DNA of 64,000 nucleotides from Edwardsiella piscicida (GCF_001896205.1 NZ_MPNU01000001.1:1678318-1742317), one strand, 5' to 3'. Numbered from the stretch's first letter, positions 20,374 to 31,120 are shown. Notes: generated from the letters alone by a model not told the origin. Numbers and translations are program-made.

Positions 20374-22308
20374 TCAGGATGATTTACGAACCCGCAGATA
20401 CCACTCGCACAGCAGGCGGACCTGCTTGCGGGTATAGCCCTTCTCCATCATGCGGTGCACGAAGTCATCGTGCTTCTTCTGCTCCTCGCTGGACGTTTTG
20501 GCGTTGAACGAGATCACCGGCAGCAGCTCTTCGGTGTTGGAGAACATCTTTTTCTCGATAACGGTACGCAGCTTCTCATAGCTGGTCCAGTTAGGATTGT
20601 GGCCGCTGTGGTGCGCGCGGGCGCGCAGTACGAAGTTGACGATTTCGTTACGGAAATCTTTTGGATTGCTGATCCCCGCCGGCTTTTCGATTTTCTCCAG
20701 TTCGGCGTTGAGCGACTCGCGGTCAAATAGCTGTCCGGTATCTGGGTCGCGGTACTCCTGATCCTGGATCCAGAAGTCGGCATAGGTGATGTAGCGGTCA
20801 AAGATATTCTGACCATACTCGGAATAGGATTCCAGATAGGCCGTCTGGATCTCTTTGCCGATAAACTCGACGTATTTGGGGATCAGGTAGCCTTTCAGGT
20901 ACTCAAGGTATTTTTCCCCAGTTTCCTGGGGGAACTGCTCGCGCTCAATCTGCTGTTCCAGGACGTAGAACAGGTGTACCGGGTTGGCGGCGACCTCGGC
21001 ATGATCAAAGTTGAAGACCTTGGAGAGGATCTTAAAGGCGAAGCGGGTGGAGAGGCCGTTCATCCCCTCATCGACTCCGGCATAGTCGCGATACTCCTGG
21101 TAGGACTTGGCCTTGGGATCGGTGTCCTTCAGACTTTCGCCGTCATAGACGCGCATCTTGGAGAACAGGCTGGAGTTTTCCGGCGTTTTCAGACGCGACA
21201 GCACGCTGAAGCTGGCCAGTGTCTCCAGGGTGCCCGGAGCGCAGGGCGCCAGCGCCAGTTCGCTGTTGCGCAGCAGCTTGTCGTAGATCTTAATCTCTTC
21301 CGATACCCGCAGGCAGTAGGGGACCTTCACGATATAGACGCGGTCGAGAAAGGCCTCATTGTTCTTGTTATTACGGAACTGCACCCACTCCGATTCGTTG
21401 GAGTGCGCCAGAATGATGCCGCTGAAGGGCAGGGCCGAGATCCCTTCGGTGCCGTTATAGTTCCCCTCCTGGGTGGCGGTCAGCAGCGGATGTAGCACCT
21501 TGATCGGCGCCTTGAACATCTCCACAAACTCCATGATCCCCTGGTTGGCCCGGCACAGCGCGCCGGAATAGCCATAGGCATCGGGATCGTTCTGGGCGTA
21601 GTGTTCCAGCTTGCGAATGTCCACCTTACCGACCAGCGCGGAGATATCTTGGTTGTTTTCGTCGCCCGGCTCGGTCTTGGCGATCGCGATTTGCTGCAGG
21701 ATCGACGGCCACACTTTGACGACCCGGAACTGGGTGATGTCACCGCCGAACTCACGCAGACGCTTGGCGGCCCACGGCGACATGATGGTTCCCAGATAGC
21801 GCGGCGGGATGCCGTACTCCTGGCTGAGGATAGCGCCATCCTCATGGGTATCGAACAGGCACAGGGGATGGTCGTTGACCGGGCTCCGCTCACCGTTGGC
21901 GCTCAGAACGTAGATGGGAACGTACTGCATCAGCGCCTTCAGTCGCTCGGCTAAAGAGGACTTGCCGCCGCCGACCGGCCCCAGCAGATAGAGGATCTGT
22001 TTCTTCTCCTCCAGCCCCTGCGCCGCGTGGCGCAGGTAGGCCACGATTTGCTCGATGGCCTCCTCCATGCCATAGAATTCGGCAAAGGCGGGGTAGCGGG
22101 CGATGACGCGGTTGGAGAACAGGCGGGAGAGGCAGGGGTCCTGCGCCGTATCGATCATGTCGGGCTGGCCGATGGCCTGCAGCAGACGCTCTGCCGCATT
22201 GGCATAGGCGCTGCGATCCTGGCGACAGAGGGTGAGGAATGCCTGTAGCGTGAACTCCTCATCCTTGGCCGCTTCATAGCGCTGGCGATATTGGTCAAAT
22301 ATGTTCAT
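20374..22308 (-). CDS. yeaG: PrkA-family serine/threonine protein kinase YeaG
   Basis: Cytoplasmic PrkA-type kinase tied to nitrogen starvation and stationary phase in E. coli. The AAA-like N-terminal domain has a P-loop LGPVGGGKSS at residues 109-118, and the C-terminal PrkA kinase domain ends QVRLLCEWYLRVRKSS. The ATG at 22308 begins MNIFDQYRQRYEAAKDEEFT and gives exactly the E. coli length (644); an in-frame start at 22335 would add nine residues without resemblance. It is upstream of the frameshifted yeaH and 57 nt from it, so the two are likely co-transcribed. Confidence 0.97.
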   Translation of the reverse strand: MNIFDQYRQRYEAAKDEEFTLQAFLTLCRQDRSAYANAAERLLQAIGQPDMIDTAQDPCLSRLFSNRVIARYPAFAEFYGMEEAIEQIVAYLRHAAQGLEEKKQILYLLGPVGGGKSSLAERLKALMQYVPIYVLSANGERSPVNDHPLCLFDTHEDGAILSQEYGIPPRYLGTIMSPWAAKRLREFGGDITQFRVVKVWPSILQQIAIAKTEPGDENNQDISALVGKVDIRKLEHYAQNDPDAYGYSGALCRANQGIMEFVEMFKAPIKVLHPLLTATQEGNYNGTEGISALPFSGIILAHSNESEWVQFRNNKNNEAFLDRVYIVKVPYCLRVSEEIKIYDKLLRNSELALAPCAPGTLETLASFSVLSRLKTPENSSLFSKMRVYDGESLKDTDPKAKSYQEYRDYAGVDEGMNGLSTRFAFKILSKVFNFDHAEVAANPVHLFYVLEQQIEREQFPQETGEKYLEYLKGYLIPKYVEFIGKEIQTAYLESYSEYGQNIFDRYITYADFWIQDQEYRDPDTGQLFDRESLNAELEKIEKPAGISNPKDFRNEIVNFVLRARAHHSGHNPNWTSYEKLRTVIEKKMFSNTEELLPVISFNAKTSSEEQKKHDDFVHRMMEKGYTRKQVRLLCEWYLRVRKSS

Positions 22309-22686
22309 AGCGATGCCCGTCCTTTTTTTCAGCACAGGTTAAGGAGAATGCCGCGTCGCTGCGGTCGCGCGAAAACGCGTTGTTGCGCCGGGGCATCCGC
22401 ACATGGCAGGCCGACCGTAGTCTCCCCCTGAGATCAAGCTTAGTTGGCATCCTAGAATTTGCCCGCCGCTCATGGCTTTTTTCCCATGGCATTTCAAGCA
22501 CTCAGTTTAGACACGGTGATGCGGCGGCGCAGGATATCCGCGTTCGGCGGTCGCGCGGGGAGTGGGGAGTAGAATAGGATGAAAAGTGGCATGTTAACTG
22601 TTTTTCAGGTAAAAGATGATGCGATTAACCACTTGCTGAGTATAATCATCCGACATATTTTTATTCTGTATTGGAAGATGTTAACG
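22309..22686. other. Divergent yeaG-mipA control region
   Basis: A 378-nt divergent intergenic region. The yeaG-proximal half is GC-rich; the mipA-proximal half is AT-rich with a TATAAT at 22641-22646 ahead of mipA, though its -35 is weak. No operator is recognised. Confidence 0.4.
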
Positions 22687-23430
22687 GTGAAAAAACGTAC
22701 GCTCTCTGCGCTGGGCTCACTGGCCCTGCTGGTTACTGCCGCGGCCCACGCGGGCACATGGTCTATCGGTGCCTCCGCTCTGGTCGCCCCGGATCCCTAC
22801 CGTGGTGATAACGACCGCGTTTATCCTGTGCCGATGGTGAACTATGACAGCGACAGCTTCTATTTTCACAGTCTGACCGCCGGCTACTATCTGTGGAAGG
22901 ATCAGCAGGATCAGCTGAGCGCCACCGCGTTCTATTCGCCGTGGCGCTTTCGCGCCAGCGACAGCGATGACTGGCGGATGAAGCGCCTGAATAACCGCTA
23001 CGCGACCGTGATGGCCGGCTTGAGCTATAGCCACCACGAAGCGTGGGGAACGCTGCGCGCCTCCTTCGTTGGCGATATTCTGGATAACAGCAATGGCCTG
23101 GTGGGCGATCTGGCCTACCTGTACACCCTGCACCACGGGGACTGGAGCTTTACCCCCGGCGTCGGCGTGACCTGGAACAGCGCTAATCAGAACAGCTACT
23201 ACTTTGGCGTGTCCGACAGCGAGGCGCGTCGCAGCAGCCTGCAGCAGTACAGCCCGGAAAACAGCTGGTCACCCTATCTGGAGCTGACCACGTACTATCG
23301 CATCAATGCCGACTGGAATGCATTCTTCGCCGGCCGCTTCGTGCAGCTGAGCAGCCAAATCAAGGACAGCCCGATGATCGCGAAGAGCTATACCGGCATG
23401 CTGTGGTCTGGCGTGACCTACCGTTTCTAA
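22687..23430 (+). CDS. mipA: MltA-interacting protein MipA
   Basis: Outer-membrane beta-barrel of the MipA/OmpV family, reported as a scaffold between the lytic transglycosylase MltA and PBP1B. The GTG at 22687 gives MKKRTLSALGSLALLVTAAA HA with a clear signal peptide and 247 residues (E. coli 248); GGAAG lies 8-9 nt upstream. An ATG at 22678 would add three residues but sits too close to that site. Barrel features include aromatic-rich strands, the block DILDNSNGLVGDLAYLY, and a C-terminal phenylalanine (GVTYRF). Confidence 0.9.
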   Translation: MKKRTLSALGSLALLVTAAAHAGTWSIGASALVAPDPYRGDNDRVYPVPMVNYDSDSFYFHSLTAGYYLWKDQQDQLSATAFYSPWRFRASDSDDWRMKRLNNRYATVMAGLSYSHHEAWGTLRASFVGDILDNSNGLVGDLAYLYTLHHGDWSFTPGVGVTWNSANQNSYYFGVSDSEARRSSLQQYSPENSWSPYLELTTYYRINADWNAFFAGRFVQLSSQIKDSPMIAKSYTGMLWSGVTYRF

Positions 23431-23455
23431 TCGCTGCCGTGCATCGCGTTACTAT

Positions 23456-23481
23456 CAGCAGGGTCGCTTTGGCGACCCTGC
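23456..23481. repeat. Stem-loop between mipA and the TonB receptor
   Basis: AGCAGGGTCGC, loop TTTG, GCGACCCTGCT, an 11-pair perfect stem between convergent genes. No T-run on either side; probably a shared mRNA-end structure. Confidence 0.5.
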
Positions 23482-23488
23482 TCTCGCG

Positions 23489-25750
23489 TTAGAAGTAGAA
23501 TGAAATATCAGCGGCGACGTTTCGCCCCGGTGCAGTGAAGCGCCGTAGGCCAGCTCTATCGCTATCTATCTGATTGGTCGTGCCGAACTCCGGTAGGCTG
23601 CGCAGAGTATCCCAAGTGCTATATTTTCTATTTAACATATTAAACACGCCGGCGCGCAGTGAGATATTTTCACTGACGTTATAATAGGCGGTGGTATCAA
23701 AGACAACATAGCTCGCGCTCAGGTATGGCCAGGCGCGTCCATTGTGAATAGCCTGGCTCTCCGTCTTTTTCGCCGCATAGGTCATAAAGAGCTCCGCACC
23801 ATATCGCTCGGAGGGATGCCGATAGGCTAACGAAGAAACCCATTTAAAAGGTTGAATAGATAGCAATGCGTTTCCGCTGGCATCTTTCCCTCGGGCGTAG
23901 CTCAGGCTATTGCGTAAGCTGTAGTTATCCTGCCCACCGAGCGCTTTGGCGAAGTGGAATTCGTTTGTCAGCTCAAGCCCCCAGACATAGGCCGAGGCGA
24001 CGTTTGTATATTGCAGGTGGTTTTGTGGAAGGGTCGGTTTGTTCCAGCGTGATGGATTTGAGGGATTGAACCAAGGATTGGGAACCTGTTTCTCCGTCTG
24101 CTTGAGATCGATAAAGTCCGTGTATTTGGTGTAATAGGCGTTGATCTTATTCTGTACGATATCGCCCTGATAGCTGAGCGCGATTTCGTTACTCAGGCCT
24201 TGCTCCTGTCTTAAATTGGGATTCGGCTCAACGCGGTTAGCCGCGATGCTATCGCCATAATCGAAATAAAGCTCCTGTGCCGTAGGAATGCGGAAGCCCT
24301 TGCCTATTTTATACTGCAACGTATAGCGGGGGGTTATTGCGTAGTTGGCGGTCAGCGCCCATGAAAGGGCAGAGTAGCGGTTGGGCTGAGGGTCGCTGTC
24401 TTTCGCCAGGGATAACGGGCCTGCGTCGGGCTTATGTGCGACGCTATCATAGCGGGCTCCGGCGATGAGGCTGAGCTGACTGCCGGGCAGCGCGATTTCA
24501 TCGACGACGGTGGCATTGATATCGCGGCTAGAGACCGGTCGGATGATCTTTTGATCGTCCCGGTAGGGTTGCTTGGGGTTGCCCAGCCAGGTCGTGTCCG
24601 CATTGACATTATCAAAGCGCTTCGTGGCATACTGGGTACGCAGGGTCATATGATGGCGCGTAGCCAGTAACGACCAGCAGTTGAACGAGATTTCGTTATT
24701 CAAGTAGCGGCCATATTGGGTCAGCCTACGGTTTTTCTCTTCAAAAATATCGCCATAATATCCCTGATCAAAGTCTTCATAGATCGTGCTAAAGGCGGTC
24801 TGCGCGATTTTTTGCCAGTTAAATTCGGTTTTGACCGTGTCGATATAGGCGCCGGGCTGCCAGGTATCAGAAATGCTGTAGCGCCTTTTTTCCGAGAGGT
24901 CGTTACCGGTACGGTGATATGCAGAGAAGAGGTGCCACGACTTCTCATCGGTATAGGTCTTTTCCTTGGCATATTCGACGGTGGCGCTGAGGGTGTGCGC
25001 GTCGCCTAGCATGAGGTTGACCTTTGAGAGGAGCGAGTGGCGCTTTTTATCCTGCGGATCGGGCGTTCCACGAGCGCGGCCAAACACATCGTTTTCATGG
25101 CGGAAGTTGTCGGTTTCATGACCGCTGCGGTAGGTGTAAAGCAACATGCCTTCGATAATATCCGTGCTGAACGCGCCCCCGAGGGTCTGCATTTTTTCAT
25201 CATTTTTGGAGCTATAGGCGCTGCGGGAAACCAAGCCGCTATTGCCCGACCTAATCAGATCGCCGGGATCTTTGCTGACATACTGCACGCTGCCGCCCAA
25301 GGCGCCGCTGCCCATAAATAACGAGTCGGCCCCCTTGGCGATCAGTACGGTTTTCAGATGGTCAGTTTCGATATTGTTGATGCTGCCGTTAAAATAGCCG
25401 TACCCCTTGTAAATGAGGTTATCGAAGGTTTCGCCCTGTGGGATACCATCGACGGCGATGGCCACGCGATCCTTATCAACGCCTCGCATGCTATATCCAT
25501 TATTGCCAAAGCGTCCATCGCTGGAGACGCCGACGCCGGGAAGATGGCGAACAATATCCTGCATATCGAAAATCAGCTGATTCTCTATCTCATTTTGTGA
25601 GAGCGTCGTCTCATTAATTTTCTCCTCCTGCTTTTCGATGACATAGACGATATCCTCGGCATCTTTTTTCTCCGATCCCGCCGTCTGTGCGATGAGGGGC
25701 GCGCTGAGGGGGAGCAGCGTAGTAAAAAGTATTTTCTTTATCATATACAT
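23489..25750 (-). CDS. TonB-dependent receptor, haemoglobin/haem/transferrin type
   Basis: Outer-membrane TonB-dependent receptor of 753 residues. A signal peptide (about residues 1-22) precedes a plug domain with the blocks LPGVGVSSDGRFGNNGYSMR and GALGGSVQYVSKDP. The barrel carries FRIPTAQELYF and NPNLRQEQ, which resemble the FRAP/NPNL motifs of haemoglobin and haem receptors, and ends with a Phe-terminal strand (DISFYF). A near-consensus Fur box lies 37 nt upstream, so iron repression is expected. Base composition is more AT-rich than neighbours. There is no TonB, ExbB or haem-utilisation gene beside it; tonB is 35 kb away. An ATG two codons in (25744) is an alternative start. Ligand is inferred. 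Confidence 0.88.
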   Translation of the reverse strand: MYMIKKILFTTLLPLSAPLIAQTAGSEKKDAEDIVYVIEKQEEKINETTLSQNEIENQLIFDMQDIVRHLPGVGVSSDGRFGNNGYSMRGVDKDRVAIAVDGIPQGETFDNLIYKGYGYFNGSINNIETDHLKTVLIAKGADSLFMGSGALGGSVQYVSKDPGDLIRSGNSGLVSRSAYSSKNDEKMQTLGGAFSTDIIEGMLLYTYRSGHETDNFRHENDVFGRARGTPDPQDKKRHSLLSKVNLMLGDAHTLSATVEYAKEKTYTDEKSWHLFSAYHRTGNDLSEKRRYSISDTWQPGAYIDTVKTEFNWQKIAQTAFSTIYEDFDQGYYGDIFEEKNRRLTQYGRYLNNEISFNCWSLLATRHHMTLRTQYATKRFDNVNADTTWLGNPKQPYRDDQKIIRPVSSRDINATVVDEIALPGSQLSLIAGARYDSVAHKPDAGPLSLAKDSDPQPNRYSALSWALTANYAITPRYTLQYKIGKGFRIPTAQELYFDYGDSIAANRVEPNPNLRQEQGLSNEIALSYQGDIVQNKINAYYTKYTDFIDLKQTEKQVPNPWFNPSNPSRWNKPTLPQNHLQYTNVASAYVWGLELTNEFHFAKALGGQDNYSLRNSLSYARGKDASGNALLSIQPFKWVSSLAYRHPSERYGAELFMTYAAKKTESQAIHNGRAWPYLSASYVVFDTTAYYNVSENISLRAGVFNMLNRKYSTWDTLRSLPEFGTTNQIDSDRAGLRRFTAPGRNVAADISFYF

Positions 25751-25786
25751 AACCCAGAAGCATCTAAAAGGTCATACATATTAATT

Positions 25787-25805
25787 GATAATGATAATTA
25801 TTTTC
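25787..25805. promoter_or_regulatory. Fur box upstream of the TonB-dependent receptor
   Basis: The 19-mer GATAATGATAATTATTTTC matches the Fur consensus at 17 of 19 positions and lies 37 nt before the receptor start. Confidence 0.85.
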
Positions 25806-26153
25806 AAGTAATGCGTGTTTACGCGACATGCGTGCGGCGTGGACGCGGCGTGGAGATGACCGGGCATAGCGCGCCGTTGGTGCGGCGTTGAGCGCATCGC
25901 CACGGTGACGCAGGGCCGCCCATGCGCGTATGGCGTCGGATAGGACCGCCGCGAGGCTGGGCGGTGTCGTCGTCGGCAAGTCAAGAGGATGTCGGCCGCG
26001 ATGAGAGGGATGTCGGTGGATAAGGTGACTACCAGAGCGGGTGAGCGGGGAGGGGAAGGCGCTACAGCTGCGCCGCGTGCGCTGGCACCAATGCGATTGA
26101 CGCGGTCTAGGGAAATCCCGGCTCCCGTGCAGCGGAGAGCCGGTTGATGCGTA
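25806..26153. other. 348-nt gap between the receptor and yeaD
   Basis: GC-rich DNA with no ribosome-site-backed frame and no recognised signal. The longer minus-strand frames here overlap yeaD and have low-complexity Ala/Pro/Arg translations typical of shadows. Could be a decayed gene. Confidence 0.35.
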
Positions 26154-27050
26154 TCAGCGCTGCGGGCGCAGGCGCAGCGTGGCGGCCAGGCGGGCAGGGC
26201 AGCCGCTGCTGACCTGCAGCGGTTGACTGACGCGGGCGGTCTCAACGCACACCATAGTGTGATAGCCGTCATTGGGCATATCGGCCATGGCAGCGGCAAT
26301 CTCACGCCACGGGTTCCAGGCGACGACGTCGCTGTGATGGTGGTGGTGGATCTCGATGCTGCGCTGGAAGCCGCGATCGTGAATGACGCTGAATGGCTCC
26401 GGCGCGGTATAGACGCGGTCGGTACGCGCGCTGAAGGTCAGCGCTCCCTGCTGGATAGCCTCGGCGCCGCCGTTGACTTTATCCAGATAAGGTTCACCCA
26501 GCCCAGAGACGGAGACGGCGTTAATATCGGCGATATTGAAGTAGGTGTGCAGCGCGGCCTGGCAGCGGTAGTCGCCATAGGCTTCGAGCTCCATACTGCA
26601 GTGGTCGCTGAGGCGATAGCGGGCCGTCAGGCTAAAGTCATGAGGCCAGTATTTACGCGAGGCGTCGCTCTCTTTCAGGGTGAGGGTCAGGGTTACGCCC
26701 TGCGCGTCTTCATCATGTGCGCTGAGGGTCCAGGGCAGGTTGCGGGCGAAGCCGTGTGCCGGATAGCCCTCCTGCTGGGCCGGGCCAAACCAGGGCCAGC
26801 AGATGGGCACACCGCCGCGGATCGGTTCGCCCGGTTGAAAGGCGGAGTCCGGCGAGAGCCACAGCGCCGGTTTTTCGCCGCTGGGCTGCCACAGCAGCAG
26901 GTGGGCGCCCTGCAGGGCGACGGCGGCCCGCAGCCGCGGGTGGTTGACCACCACGATGGGCAACGCATCCAGCTGGCGCAGGCTGATGTAAGGGGTGATC
27001 TGTCGTTCGACCGGTAAGGAAAAAATCTTTTCGGACATGCTCTGGGACAT
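26154..27050 (-). CDS. yeaD: Glucose-6-phosphate 1-epimerase family protein YeaD
   Basis: D-hexose-6-phosphate mutarotase of the galactose-mutarotase-like fold, interconverting alpha- and beta-hexose-6-phosphates. Visible blocks are IRGGVPICWPWFGP, AHGFARNLPW, ALHTYFNI and MVCVETARV; the conserved His (AHGF) and Glu (VETA) fit the family's catalytic pair. The ATG at 27050 is preceded by GAGGAG at 7 nt and gives 298 residues (E. coli 294); an open frame upstream to 27086 is not needed. It lies immediately downstream of gapA as in E. coli but past gapA's terminator. The run of five His near residue 240 is natural sequence. Confidence 0.93.
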   Translation of the reverse strand: MSQSMSEKIFSLPVERQITPYISLRQLDALPIVVVNHPRLRAAVALQGAHLLLWQPSGEKPALWLSPDSAFQPGEPIRGGVPICWPWFGPAQQEGYPAHGFARNLPWTLSAHDEDAQGVTLTLTLKESDASRKYWPHDFSLTARYRLSDHCSMELEAYGDYRCQAALHTYFNIADINAVSVSGLGEPYLDKVNGGAEAIQQGALTFSARTDRVYTAPEPFSVIHDRGFQRSIEIHHHHHSDVVAWNPWREIAAAMADMPNDGYHTMVCVETARVSQPLQVSSGCPARLAATLRLRPQR

Positions 27051-27094
27051 GGTAAGGCTCCTCGGTGAAGGCGCTGCCGCAGACACAAAATAAA

Positions 27095-27122
27095 AAGGGC
27101 GACACTGAGTGTCGCCCTTTTA
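27095..27122 (-). terminator. Terminator of gapA
   Basis: Inverted repeat AAAGGGCGACACT / AGTGTCGCCCTTT. On the minus strand it is followed by TTTTTATTTT. It stands between gapA and yeaD. Confidence 0.85.
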
Positions 27123-27143
27123 TCACGGGATCACAATGCGCAC

Positions 27144-28498
<1,355 letters not shown>

Positions 28499-28909
28499 AT
28501 GGCTAAAGAAAACCTCTCCCAATCCCCACATCAATTAACCGAAATGCAACGCTATGTCACTCAGGAGCGTGGCACCGAGCCGCCGTTTAGCGGCCGACTG
28601 CTGCATAACCGCCAGGAGGGGATATACCACTGCCTGTGCTGCAACAGCCCCTTGTTCTATTCCGACAGTAAATACGATTCCGGCTGCGGCTGGCCGAGCT
28701 TCTTTCGCCCCTATAGCGCCGACGCCATTCGCTGTCTGGATGATGATTCGCACCATATGCATCGCATCGAAATTCGCTGTGCGCAGTGCGATGCGCATCT
28801 GGGACATCTGTTTCCCGACGGCCCCCAACCCAGCGGTGAGCGCTATTGCGTGAACTCCGCTGCGCTACATTTCTGCGCCGGAGAGGATGGCCGCTGGACC
28901 CTGGGTTAA
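28499..28909 (+). CDS. msrB: Peptide methionine-R-sulfoxide reductase MsrB
   Basis: Reduces methionine-R-sulfoxide in proteins. Zinc ligands are Cys45/Cys48 and Cys94/Cys97; the catalytic Cys117 is in [10 protein letters not shown]. The sequence [11 protein letters not shown] is the family hallmark. The ATG at 28499 yields 136 residues (E. coli 137). It is divergent from gapA across a CRP-site-bearing region and is followed by yeaC, as in E. coli. Confidence 0.97.
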   Translation: MAKENLSQSPHQLTEMQRYVTQERGTEPPFSGRLLHNRQEGIYHCLCCNSPLFYSDSKYDSGCGWPSFFRPYSADAIRCLDDDSHHMHRIEIRCAQCDAHLGHLFPDGPQPSGERYCVNSAALHFCAGEDGRWTLG

Positions 28910-28978
28910 CCCCTTGATGTCTTGAAATGATAGTACCATGGTGAAGCGATTCAGCAAAGCGGATATTAGCGAGGACAT

Positions 28979-29236
28979 ATGGATATTGAGCGCTTGATCT
29001 CAATAATGAATGAAGATGTCTACCAGCGTTTGGTGACCGCCGTTGAGCTGGGCAAGTGGCCGGACGGCTCTCGGCTGAGCGAGTCGCAGCGCGGCGAGGC
29101 GCTGCAAATGGTGATGCTGTACCAGTCACGCCATAATCACCGTGCGGCGCATTTAACGGTGAATACCCGCGGGGAGATAGAAATGAAAAGCAAGCAGGCG
29201 CTGAAGGCGCTGTTTAGCGCGCCGTTGGCGAAGTAG
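28979..29236 (+). CDS. yeaC: YeaC-family protein (DUF1315)
   Basis: Conserved 85-residue protein of unknown function. The block VYQRLVTAVELGKWPDGSRL and the tail MKSKQALKALF match E. coli YeaC (90) by eye. GAGG lies upstream of the ATG. It follows msrB after 69 nt and is likely in the same transcript. Confidence 0.92.
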   Translation: MDIERLISIMNEDVYQRLVTAVELGKWPDGSRLSESQRGEALQMVMLYQSRHNHRAAHLTVNTRGEIEMKSKQALKALFSAPLAK

Positions 29237-29269
29237 GGCACCGCGCGGAGCGGTGCCGAGGGTGTGCGC

Positions 29270-29905
29270 TCAGCGCAGGTTGCTGAGCGTGGTGAGCGGG
29301 GTTAGGCTAGCCCCGGCGCGGACCATTTCGGCCAGCGCGCGTTCGCTATCGCCGGGCGTGAGATCCACGCCGCGGCAGCCGTCGCGAATGATATTGACCT
29401 GATAGCCCAGGCGCAGGGCGTCCAGCACCGAAAACTTCACGCAGTAATCCGTCGCCAGACCCAGCAGCCACAGGCGGGTTATGCCGTGCTGGCGCAGCCA
29501 GGCATCCAGCGCGGTGGCGCAGCGCCGCCCGTTGTCGAAAAAGGCGCTGTAGCTATCCACCGCGGCGTCGGTCCCCTTATGCACCACAAAATCGAAGGCG
29601 GTATCGCGCAGGGCCGGGTGAAACGCGGCGCCGATGGTGTTTTGCACGCAGTGGTCAGGCCACCAGACCTGGGGCAGGCCATTGAGCTCGCCGACCTCGC
29701 CCAGCTGACCGCCGCTGCGGCTGGCGAAGCTGCCATGCTCCGCCGGATGCCAATCCTGGGTCGCGATCACCGGGATGCCGTCCCGACGCGCCATGGCGAC
29801 CGCCTGCAGGGCGACGGGGATGACCTCATCGCCCTGGGGAACCGCCAGCGCGCCCTGAGGGCAAAAATCATTCTGTAGATCGATCAGCAAAAGTGCAGCG
29901 GACAT
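29270..29905 (-). CDS. pncA: Nicotinamidase PncA
   Basis: Hydrolyses nicotinamide to nicotinate in NAD salvage; the family also activates pyrazinamide. The catalytic triad is visible: Asp9 in LLIDLQNDF, Lys110 in VVHKGTD and Cys155 in ATDYCVKF. The metal-site Asp51/His53 lies in QDWHPAEHG. The ATG at 29905 is preceded by GGGAG at 8 nt and gives 211 residues (E. coli 213); the longer open frame to 29986 overlaps ansA and is not needed. It is 67 nt downstream of ansA. Confidence 0.96.
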   Translation of the reverse strand: MSAALLLIDLQNDFCPQGALAVPQGDEVIPVALQAVAMARRDGIPVIATQDWHPAEHGSFASRSGGQLGEVGELNGLPQVWWPDHCVQNTIGAAFHPALRDTAFDFVVHKGTDAAVDSYSAFFDNGRRCATALDAWLRQHGITRLWLLGLATDYCVKFSVLDALRLGYQVNIIRDGCRGVDLTPGDSERALAEMVRAGASLTPLTTLSNLR

Positions 29906-29972
29906 CCGTCGTTCTCCCGTGGTTGTATGGCTAGGCTGTCTCTCCCGGCGCTGCCGCGGCGAGATAGGATGC

Positions 29973-30989
29973 CTAGGGGTTCTCACTCAGCTCACCGCGC
30001 AGATCCTGCTGCATCAGGCGGCGGATTTGGTCTGCGGCCAGCGATTGGCTCAGTAGATAATGCAGTTTAGTCAGCGCTGCCTCAACCGTCATGTCAAAAC
30101 CGCTGATCACCCCGGCGTGGGCCAGGGCGTTACCGGTGGCGTAGCCCTCCATGTTGACCCGGCCGGAGAAGCACTGGGTCAGGTTGACGACGACGATACC
30201 GCGCTGTGAGGCGTGGATCAGCTCATCGAGCAGCTCCGGGTTCTGCGGCGCGTTGCCGACGCCATAGGAGCGCAGGATCAGCGCCCGTACAGGTTGACGT
30301 AGGAAGTTGCGCACCACATCGGCCGAGATTCCGGGATAGAGGGTCACTACCCCGATCGGCTGCGGCGTGATGGGGTGAACCCGAAACGGCGCCTGATGCA
30401 GCGGCGTTACCAGCGGCGCGATGCGGCGAATGTTGATCCCGGCCTCCAGCAGGATGGGATAGTTGGGCGAGGCGAAGGCGTCAAAGCCGTCGGCGTGCGC
30501 CTTGGTCGTCCGGTTGCCGCGGAACATTTTATTATTGAAGAACAGCGAGACTTCATTGATCGGGTAGTTGGCCGCCAGATAGAGGGCGTTTAACAGGTTG
30601 GTCTGCCCGTCAGATCGCAGCTCGGCGAGCGGGATCTGTGAGCCGGTGACGATCACCGGTTTCGCCAGGTTCTCGAACATAAACGAGAGCGCCGAGGCGG
30701 TAAACGCCATGGTATCGGTGCCATGCAGGATCACAAAGCCATCATAGTTGGCGTAGTTGGCCTGAATATCGTCGGCGATGTGCTGCCAGTCGGCGGGCGT
30801 GGTGTCGGACGAGTCGATCAGCGGCTGATACTCATGGATGGTAAAGTCCGGCATCTCTGGGCGGTGAAACTCCGGCATCAGCGCCAGCTGACGCTGCAGG
30901 TGCCCGGAGACGGGGATGTAGCCCTGTGCGGAGCGTTGCATGCCGATGGTGCCGCCGGTGTAGGCCACATAGATAGATTTTTTTTGCAT
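29973..30989 (-). CDS. ansA: L-asparaginase I (cytoplasmic)
   Basis: Cytoplasmic type I asparaginase, hydrolysing L-asparagine to aspartate and ammonia. The N-terminal catalytic Thr lies in YTGGTIGM (residues 10-17), and the second motif is VILHGTDTMAF. No export signal is present, in keeping with type I. The 338-residue length equals E. coli AnsA. It forms a likely operon with pncA downstream; sppA lies upstream on the same strand behind a terminator. Confidence 0.96.
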   Translation of the reverse strand: MQKKSIYVAYTGGTIGMQRSAQGYIPVSGHLQRQLALMPEFHRPEMPDFTIHEYQPLIDSSDTTPADWQHIADDIQANYANYDGFVILHGTDTMAFTASALSFMFENLAKPVIVTGSQIPLAELRSDGQTNLLNALYLAANYPINEVSLFFNNKMFRGNRTTKAHADGFDAFASPNYPILLEAGINIRRIAPLVTPLHQAPFRVHPITPQPIGVVTLYPGISADVVRNFLRQPVRALILRSYGVGNAPQNPELLDELIHASQRGIVVVNLTQCFSGRVNMEGYATGNALAHAGVISGFDMTVEAALTKLHYLLSQSLAADQIRRLMQQDLRGELSENP

Positions 30990-31057
30990 GACAGAAAGTT
31001 CGCCGTAGCTGGGGCGCTGATGCGCAAATATGCGTGGATTATAGGGATAATACGGAA

Positions 31058-31118
31058 GAAAAAAAGCCCGCCGGGCCAGCAGCCATGAATAATGGCCTGC
31101 TCGCCCGACGGGAGGCAG
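31058..31118 (-). terminator. Terminator of sppA
   Basis: Long, nearly perfect inverted repeat (CCCGTCGGGCGAGCAGGCCAT on one side, allowing bulges, with ATGGCTGCTGGCCCGGCGGG on the other). It is followed on the minus strand by CTTTTTTTCTT. Confidence 0.85.
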
Positions 31119-31120
31119 GA

